DNA from: Chromera velia
Lineage: Eukaryota > Sar > Chromeraceae
DNA: 27,487 bases
Direction: 5' to 3'
NCBI GenBank assembly: GCA_018398765.1
Contig: JAHBMJ010001236.1
Location: 1 to 27,487, forward strand
The notes below the pieces were generated by a model. That model saw only the letters and a list, made by a program, of their open reading frames with translations, had not been told where the DNA came from and did no database searches. Of the stretch, positions 18,061 through 26,699 are shown one piece after another. The position numbers were made by a program, and so were the translations under genes. Each line of letters begins with the position of its first letter. Position 1 is the first letter of the stretch.

Positions 18061-19091
18061 TACCGTCTTCCACCCTCATGATCTCAAGACTTGGGTCTGT
18101 GGCATTAAGAAAAGCGAGAAGGAATCCTGAAACATCGCCTTGAAGGAGATCTTTATTTTGTTCTGCCGCTTCGAGGAAAATCACCTCATGTACGCCATCC
18201 CAGCCTAAAAGGCAAACGCTTTTGTCACGGGCATCGAAAAATACTCTGCCCTCCGTGCCGTCATCTCTCCGATGGACGACAATGACCAGAAAAACCTCGA
18301 GACCGTCCAAAACAAGCTCACAAATTTTTTCGGCGGGCAGAAAGATCTCCACTTCGACCACACTATCACCGATCTCATCAACCTCCCGCAGACTGCTCCG
18401 TCTCTCCCACCAACTGCCCTCATTCACACCCTTGAACTCAAGTGCGCCCACCTCAAGAACCTCAATAAGAAGTATGAGATGGTTGCTGTGTACAACGGTC
18501 ATGGAGATCCGAATGACGTCACCAGCTTCCATGTCAAACGCCGTCTCCAAGCGCTTCTTCACCTTCTCTCTCACCACGAGGGAGAGCTTGCTTCTTTTTT
18601 TCTCCTTCGTTCCATCCCTGCTTCTTTACAAGGCCCTGTTGCGACGTCGGCAACAAGTCGCACATGGCACTCCCCCCAGGGCATCAAAGACACGTTCCTC
18701 ACGCATGTTCAGCGTTTGGGCTACAGTTTCGGCACCACCGAGCAGACTCTTACTGTTTTGACTGTCTTGAACCCTTCATTTCCCCCTTCTGATTCTTTTT
18801 TGGCTGCTTCACGCACTCAGACAGATACCAATCACTCCACTACTCGGAAGAACTCCCTGTGGTGTGACGACTGCAAATCAGACACACATACCAAGAAGTT
18901 CTGCCTGCAGCAGTTCTTTTATCCAGATTAGACACAGAAAGCCCATAAAGCAGGCCAGTGTCATTTTTTGGTCCGGAAACGTCTCGAATTGTGCTTTCCG
19001 AAAAAGTATTCGAATACTGCTTCTTCTCTGTCTGCCGCCGAGCCCGAGTCTCCGCGGCATGCTCTGCTACGCTTTGTTGACAACCTGATCT
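18059..19091 (+). pseudogene. retrotransposon gag-like remnant with zinc knuckle and in-frame stops
   Basis: A single frame is protein-like across about 340 codons but contains TGA near 18128, TAA near 18206 and TAG near 18929; only the part from ATG 18272 is intact (219 codons). It begins FHPHDLKTWVCGIKKSEKES, passes MDDNDQKNLETVQNKLTNFF, and includes LWCDDCKSDTHTKKFC: a CX2CX4HX4C zinc knuckle as in Gag proteins of LTR elements. After the TAG the frame continues TQKAHKAGQCHFLVRKRLEL to TGA at 19091. No protease, integrase or reverse transcriptase is seen. The family is not assigned. Confidence 0.55.
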
Positions 19092-19979
19092 GACAGTTGC
19101 ATTTTTATATGACCTGCGATCTCTTCTTCTTTTCGTGAGAGCAGAGTCTTGCTTGCATGCTACGATCATTCATGTTTTCGTATGCTTTCTGATATGAGTC
19201 TTGCGCTACACCACCCAATCTCGTATAACCGTCGATCACACGTATGCACTCTGTCTTTTTATGCGATTGCATGTTCATTCTCTGCATCCGAATGCTCCCG
19301 CACAGCGTCTTTCTTCTTGCCTCTTTCTTTCGGATGCCTCACAACTCTATCAGATCAGCTTATTTCCCTATCGTAGCACGAAAACAGAAAAACAAAAGAA
19401 AAGGAATGTGTGGTGTGTTCCAATCGCATGTCCTCTTGTGATTGCGTAACCATCCCTGCATGTGCGGGGGCCGCGCCTGACTCTGAGCCCCGCCCTACGC
19501 AAGGCATGGCCTGCCATCCGCGTCACAGAATTATTTATCGCTCGCCATCCGTCCGTCTCCACATCCCAATTCACACAGAATGTATCCAAATGATGCGTTT
19601 TAATAGATTGAACGACTTCACTCTCCATTGTCACTTTTAAGAGCGTCCGGATCCGTTAGGCCTGACTGAGCTCATGAACTGACCATCCAACACTAGCCTA
19701 CCGTGTATAACATAATGAAGTTTTTATGCGCTGAGTATAAGTTATGCGTCATTCACAACTTTAAAGCTATGCATTAAACAATTATCACTAGAATCATTAT
19801 CACTAGAATCATTTAAGACTGATTCGAACTAGGATTCGAAGCATCATGTTACGATTCATATAAAGAATTACTATAGTGTACGTAACTTTTAAGTTAATAA
19901 GTTTAAGTTCTTTGATCAGCTTAGATTCTTCCTAACGTTCTCTGGTAAGGATTGTGCAGCAATTTGTGCTTTCTTAAAT
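19092..19979. other. no supported gene; AT-rich from 19650
   Basis: Frames are short with little coding sense. From 19650 to 19975 the DNA becomes AT-rich with small direct repeats (ATTATCACTAGAATC twice in tandem at about 19779-19811), resembling the AT-rich stretch at 180-345. It may be intergenic or part of another mobile element. Confidence 0.4.
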
Positions 19980-21270
19980 TTGTATTCCAACTCTGCTTTT
20001 GCATCCGGCACTGCTTTCTCCTCCAGTGAATCTGAAGCAGAGTTTCAATCAAGACCACCCCTCTGTCTTAAAACAACCTGTCATCTCCTAAATATACTGC
20101 CAGAAGCAAACGTTACAAAACGGGAAGCGCGCTGCGAAGGCAGTCACGCAGACAGGCAAAGAGGAGCCAGGCCGGCAGTGCAGGCAAAAACGAGCGGACG
20201 GTCTGTAGATCCCCTAGTGTCCTACTGTGCAGGTCTATACTTCGTTTTTCCCTCCCTTCTTCCTTCTCTTCCTCCCACTGCTTCCCTCCTCCCTCTGATC
20301 AAGGTGCTTTGTACCTTGCCCGTGCGTAGATTCCCAAACGAATTAAAATCCACAACCGAGCAGACGAGTGAATGAATAGTAACAGAATGTACAGGAAAGA
20401 GAAGAGAGAACAGCCAAGTCAAGCAAAAGTCGTGCACACAAAAAGCGTGCATGCATGCATATCATGCATGAATTATGTTATCAATCAGTCTTTCAATCAA
20501 TCATTCGCTGGTGATGACGGGAGACTGGCAGGCAGCTAGGCTGGCAGGAGGCTGAGATGCATAGTTGCGCAAGCCTTTCCTTTTCAAGTCATCGTTGGAC
20601 TCCAGAAAAAGCAGGCAGGCAGTCTAAGAGAGTGCATCATTAATGTCTTTCTTTTCTGCTTGAAGTCTTTCTTTGTATTTCGTCTCCTCTGTCCCTTTGA
20701 TCTGCATTCTCTCCTTTCCTCCCTCCCTCCCGCCATCGATACTTCTTCACATTCACTTACATGAACACTCACTCGAATGAATTGATGCACGAACAGGAAT
20801 CAAAGAAGGAATGCACGCACCGACAGACAGTTGCTGTCGTGCTACGTGCACTCGCCCACGCGCCTTCCTTCACAAACTGGCCGGACCCTCCTCCCCATGA
20901 CTCTCTTTCATTTCACTTCTGTCTCTCGGATCTGCCCTTCCATCCTTCCTTCCATCCTTCCCTTTTGTTTTTCGTCTTCACGGCATGACACTCAGTGAGC
21001 GAGTGGGTGGGGGGAGTTCCGGAAGGAAGGAGGGAAGCAGGAGACTGCTGAATTCTTCACGTCAATTCTTTTCTTTCGTGGAGGGCGCCACGCATACTTG
21101 CGAGCATGCATGCACACCAACGAACGGCCTTGCTTGCTTACTTACTCACTGTATACACATGCATACAAACAGATGATCGGTCTGTCCTCCCTCGCCCATC
21201 GCTTAGTGACAACTTCTCTCCCTCCATCCATCCATCCCTCCCTCTGTCGGTTGATCTTTCGAATGATCAT
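19980..21270. other. intergenic stretch with simple repeats
   Basis: No frame on either strand has convincing protein composition or splice context. The stretch holds CCTCCC, GCATGCAT, CTTCCTTC and TCCATCCA tracts. It separates the rightward retroelement remnant from the 3' end of the leftward PLP-enzyme gene, so the transcript end and any terminator of that gene should lie near its right edge; I see no defined signal. Confidence 0.4.
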
Positions 21271-21274
21271 CTGA

Positions 21275-21319
21275 TCATTGCATGACATCGGGAATCATCC
21301 TGGGCGTTTCCATGGTGGA
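21275..21319 (-). CDS. SPT-like gene, tentative last exon
   Basis: After CTGCAG in phase 0: STMETPRMIPDVMQ then TGA. It fits frame and acceptor style but is short and has no family signature, so read-through of exon k to 21588 remains an alternative. Confidence 0.35.
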   Translation of the reverse strand, partial: STMETPRMIPDVMQ

Positions 21320-22143
21320 CTGCAGGCAGACAGGCAGGCAGGCAGGCAGAAAGGCAGAAAGGCAGGATGGGAGGGTGTGCAGTTGCATGGGTTTCGTCTA
21401 TGCATTTCGTTTTATTCTGTGTTTCCATCCATCTGTCTCTTTCATTCAACAGAAGAAAGGAGAAGGGAGGCGATCGAAAGAGAGGGCCGGGTGGAGAGAA
21501 CAAAAAGGGAACGAAACTGGAAACGCGAGGAAGGAAATCCAGGAAGGAATGAGAGGAATGATATTGAAGGGGAAGAGATGCGAATGTTTATAAGAGAGGA
21601 AGGCAGAGAGACACCTCCACCCATTGAGACCGTCTTTCTACGACCCTGCAGACTGCCTCCCTGCCTGCCTGCCTGACCTTCACCAACGCCTCCACGAATT
21701 CGTCCATGTCCTGCTTGCTGTACGCGGACGTCGCGGTGATCCGAAATCTCGGCCTGCATTCATTTCCATACAGAAAGAAAATGTCCAAAAATATCCAAAA
21801 TCTCATTTGGCCTGATTGGACATGCAGAAGGGCAAACAAGGAATTAGGGAAAGATATTCATAGGTGGGGTGGATAAATCTCGGTGGTCTGTCTGGCGAAT
21901 TTTGCTTCGGTGACGTACAGGACGCATGCAACAGAACAACATTCGGCTTCGTCTAACCGCCTCCCTCCCCCCCCTTTTTTTTTTAGATTTGACTTGTCAG
22001 CGAAGAAGCTCCAAACCGTGAGTGAGGGGAAAACTCGCCACTGGCTGAGTAAAGTTAAGGTCGACACAAACGTAAGAGAGAGAAGACACAACACTCTGCT
22101 CCTTTTTTGTGTCGATCGACAACCCGGCCCCCCTTCCGAAAAC

Positions 22144-22178
<35 letters not shown>

Positions 22179-23006
22179 CCTCCCAAACTTCTTCTCTACA
22201 ACTCCGTCCAAAGACCGACGTACGTACCTCCGTACGGGGCAGGCGGGTGCGCAGACTGCCGCCATGGCAAATCCCTTCTGCCGCATTCGTTCGGCCAGGG
22301 AGAGGACCCTGATGGGGTCGTCAGGCAACACCAGAGGCATCACGCACGTCGAGGCGTCACCCTCCAGGACATACCTGTACACACATAGACAGACAGACAG
22401 AGAGATCGTCTTTTCTTGCCTACACAACATCTCAGATCACTCAGTGGGTCTTCTTTTTCGTTCCACAAAACGAAACGATTCTTCGCGTGAAACGGAACAC
22501 AACTTTTTTGGCTGATTTCCTTGAGAGGAGAAAGAATCAAAAAACCAATCCGTCAGTGCCGCTTTCTCCCTCCCGCCCAGTTACCTCCTTTTCAGACCAA
22601 ATGGAAGGATCCCTCCCTCCACACACCCAGATGCCGTCAATTCTCTTATTCTTCCATCACCCATTTACTCCCCCACCTAGCCACTCACTCACTTGAGTTC
22701 TTGAGGGTATGCATTCATTTTCATACAGAATTCTTTCAAAAAATGAATGCACTCACCCACCCACTCACCCACTCACTCGCTCACTCACTGACTCACTTGA
22801 GTTCTTGAGGGTAGTCCTCCCTCCAGTGTCCGTTCCCCGTCTCGAGGGCCCTCCGGAGGTACCGCATGTTCTCTTTCAAAGAGTCTAAACGGCATTGCTC
22901 CGTCTGCAGAAAGAAACAACGCAAACAAACCACCAAGCAAGCAAAGGAGTGCGTGTATGCGAGCATACGTACTAGCAGCCCAAAAGTGCTTCTGCATGCA
23001 TGGCTC

Positions 23007-23038
<32 letters not shown>

Positions 23039-26000
23039 CTCGGGAGGGAACCCCGTCTTCTCTCGGTCACGTGCATCAATGAATGAATCCCGGCCGTTCG
23101 TTCAAAAAGTCCATTCAGAGAATCGAAGAAACCCTTCAGACAACTTAATTCGATGGCAGGTCCTTTTCTCGAACTGATCGATCGATCGAAAACCCACGAG
23201 CTGCCTGGTCTGCAGACAGAATCCTGTGACCCTTCAATTTTCATGAATTATCTTACATTATTTTTGCATTTTCGAAAGAATCTCTTCTCGTCTCGTGTCC
23301 TGAACTGCTGCAAGCAGACAGAATCCTGTGACCCTTCAATTTTCACGAATTATTTTACATTATTTAGGCATTTTCGAAAGAATCTCTTCTCGTCTCGTGT
23401 CCTGAACTGCTACAAGCAGACAGAATCCTGTGACCCCTCAGGTGTCTGTCAGTCACTTTTCGACTGACCTACCTGCATGAGCTCCAGAGCCTTGAGTGCT
23501 GCCCCTGCGTGATAGGCCGAGAGGGGGGCCGAGAAGACATTCCCCGGGGCGTGGAAGTCCAAAAACTCCACAGTGTTCCTGTCAGACACAATGTACCCCC
23601 CCACAGAGGAAAAGGACTTCGAGAACGTCCCTACGATCACATCTGCAAGAATTAAGGCGGAAAGGAGAAAAGAAAGAAAGAGAGAAAGAAAGAAAGAAAG
23701 AAAGAAAGAAGTAAATAAAGAAAGAAAGAAGGAAACGGGAAGTCAGGTCAGGTCTTTCTCCGGAGAGAAATTAATGCAGCCATACACTTATATCAATCGA
23801 CAGTCAGTTTTTTTCGGCAGGGAAAATACACACAGAGATGCACACCAGAAACGCAGCCCACAGAAACAAAGACACCCGAATAGACAGAACACCCTTTAGA
23901 ATGCTTAAAGATTCAGCAAACAAGACCTGGGCAAAGGGGAGGGAAGGGAAGGGATTTCAGTACAGGATTGTACCAAGAGTTGTCCTTTTGTCTGCAGAGA
24001 GATTCCGAATACATACACACACTAACGAAACCGCTTGCTCAAACGGAAGAAAGTGAGAGAAACAAGAATGCGGAGGAGCCGTCTTGTACGCCTTCCTGCC
24101 TGCCGAGCTAACAACGAACCGACCAACCTGCAGCTCCGGGACATCCGAAGTGTTCCTCCGCCCCCCTCCCCCCCTCTCCGAGCACCCCAAGTCCGTGAGC
24201 CTCATCGAGGATGATCTTCATCTGGTGCTCATCGCACAACCTGTTGTCGTTGTATGTATTGATTCTTTTTCATACATATTTATACATATACATAGAATTC
24301 TGTATGAAAATAAATGCATGCATCGAGGATGATCTTCATCTGGTGCTCGTCGCACAACCTGTTGTTGTTGTATTGAGGAGACGGGCGGGAAGGACGGAAA
24401 AGAGAAATTAATAAAATTTGAAGCAAAAAGTGACGTACGAAAGCCGTGCTGCGAAAAAGAAACTTGGAGACGACACCAATGCAGGGGGGAGACATCAAAG
24501 AGAGAAGACAAACAGGGATCGCAGCGAGAAAGAAAGGACGGACGGACGGAGGAAGCGAATGAACCAGTGAGCAGAAACACGCAAAAGCAAGCAACGAGTG
24601 CGGCCTGTCTGCCTGTCTGTCTGGCTGAAAGAAAGAAAGACTAACTTCCGTGCCACGGGCAGATTCCCGATATCGCCATCCATCGAGTAGACGCTCTCGA
24701 TGATCACCCACGCGTTCCTGTACTTGTGCCTGTTCTTCTCGACCAACTTCTTGCACTGCAGGCAGCAATGGAAGGAAGGAAGAAAGAAGGAAGGTGTCGC
24801 GGAGGGAGGGAGGGAGGGAGGGAGGCGGTTTGGATGGGAAGAGAGAGAGACAGAAAGACAGAAAGAAAGAGGCATGAGACATCCTCCCTTCCTTTCAATT
24901 TCTTTCCAGAAAACAAAAGAACACCACAAAGAAGCCTGCCAGTCATATACTACAGGAGAGACAAACAGACAAACAACCAACGCGTGTGCGAAAGAAAAGA
25001 AAACGACTGCATGGGAGGGATTTGTCCGTCCAGGCGCAACAATGATGCTTCGTTCGGCACGGGGCCTTCCACCCTCTAGAAAGGAAAACATTTTTCAGTC
25101 GACTCACTGACTGCATCAAAGTCGTTGTGTCGAAAAAAGAAGGTCTTCACTCCTGAAAGTTTGATACCCGCACGAAGGGAAGCGTGCGCATAGGCATCTG
25201 CAAAAATAACCTGCAGCAGACATCGATCAGCAGGGTGGCGGCGGAAGGAGGGAAAAAGACAGGTAAACAGATGCGTTTATATGAGACAACGAGTGTAATG
25301 AGAACGGACAGTTGCAGATGTGCTCTTGCAGCCTCCTTTGAGAAAAAAGTGAAACAACAAACCCAAAAGACGAGGCAGGCCAACGAAAGAATCGAAAAAG
25401 GAAGGCAAGAAGAAGAGAAAAAAAGAGAAACCGAAAGAAGAAGAAGAAAAAAAACGGCTGGCTGACTGACATCCCCCTTCCGCAGCAGCCCCGCAATTGC
25501 AGAAGCGCAAGCGAGGTACCCGGCAGAAAGGCACAACGCATCATCCCTGCAGGCAGGCAACATCCCCCCCAATTGCATTCATTGAAGAAAAACTCAACTC
25601 AGCGCCCCAACTGGTAGTCAACTTCCAAAATAAACTCTCGCACGGCAGGAAAATAACTGACGCACGCAAGGACCCATCAAAATTTGCGTGCGTCAACAAA
25701 CTCTCATTGCACGGCAGGAAAATCGCGTCCTCCCACCCACAGATATACCGACATAAGGATGGATGGACGCACGGGTGTTTCCTTCCTTCGGATTTTTCTC
25801 TTTTTTTGTTTCCTTCCTCATTCCTTCTGATGAAGAAAGAAAGCGCACCTCCATCCGAATTCATTGGCGCTCTCTCTTGCGCCCTATCCCACCGACCCAC
25901 CTGCCGAGCCACGTTGCGAGTTTCTTCTCCAATTCCCGAAGAATCAGCGTGTTGCCCCCGAGCATTCGAGGTCCGTGGTTGCCGCTCGCGTACTGTCGTG

Positions 26001-26388
26001 CCGCTGTAATGGCGGCCTCCTGCAGGAAGGAACAGCGAGAGAGTGTACACACACCTTCACAAAGACATTCACACAAACGCACACGTATATGTACACTGAT
26101 GGCGGCATCCTGAGAGCGCGAGTGCGTGTGCCGCCCTCATCGCTGCATGTACAGAAGAATCGTCTGACCGACCGATATACAGCAGCAGCCGTATGCTTCC
26201 TCTCATGCCCTCTCTGCATTCAATACTCGATCCTGTCCCTTCCTCTTCGCAGACACTCAAAGAAGAAGTGTTCAGGATACCCAAAATCTCACTGCCCTTC
26301 CTCACGACCCGACCAAGCAGATTCTGTGAACGATCGAACGACTTCGAGACGAGAGAGCCTCTCTCTCTCTCTCACCGTCCCATCCCCT

Positions 26389-26451
<63 letters not shown>

Positions 26452-26664
26452 CGAGACCGACCTGAACTCGGTCGTCCCTTACGAAGTCCAGGTAAGCGTA
26501 CGAGGAGTACACGCGGCACGGAAGGTCATTCACAATCACCTGCACTCACACAATCCCCCACCCACACGCAAATCGCATCGCACTTCTTCTCTCGAAAATC
26601 ACTCAAGTCTCCAGACAGCAAGCACGGAGGGACGAGAAACTGGATAAGCTGTATGCCCTCAGAT

Positions 26665-26699
<35 letters not shown>

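Noticed and set aside
17990..18577. 195-codon minus-strand ORF opposite the gag-like frame
   Set aside because: The plus strand carries a correctly spaced CX2CX4HX4C knuckle and natural composition; the minus frame ends in poly-Thr/Pro from trinucleotide repeats and has no domain.
24280..25091. Long minus-strand ORFs of about 200 codons overlapping exon f
   Set aside because: They are open mainly because of TTCC/CTTT repeats in introns. Only the segment between TGCAG at 24756 and GTTAGT at 24645 matches the enzyme family.
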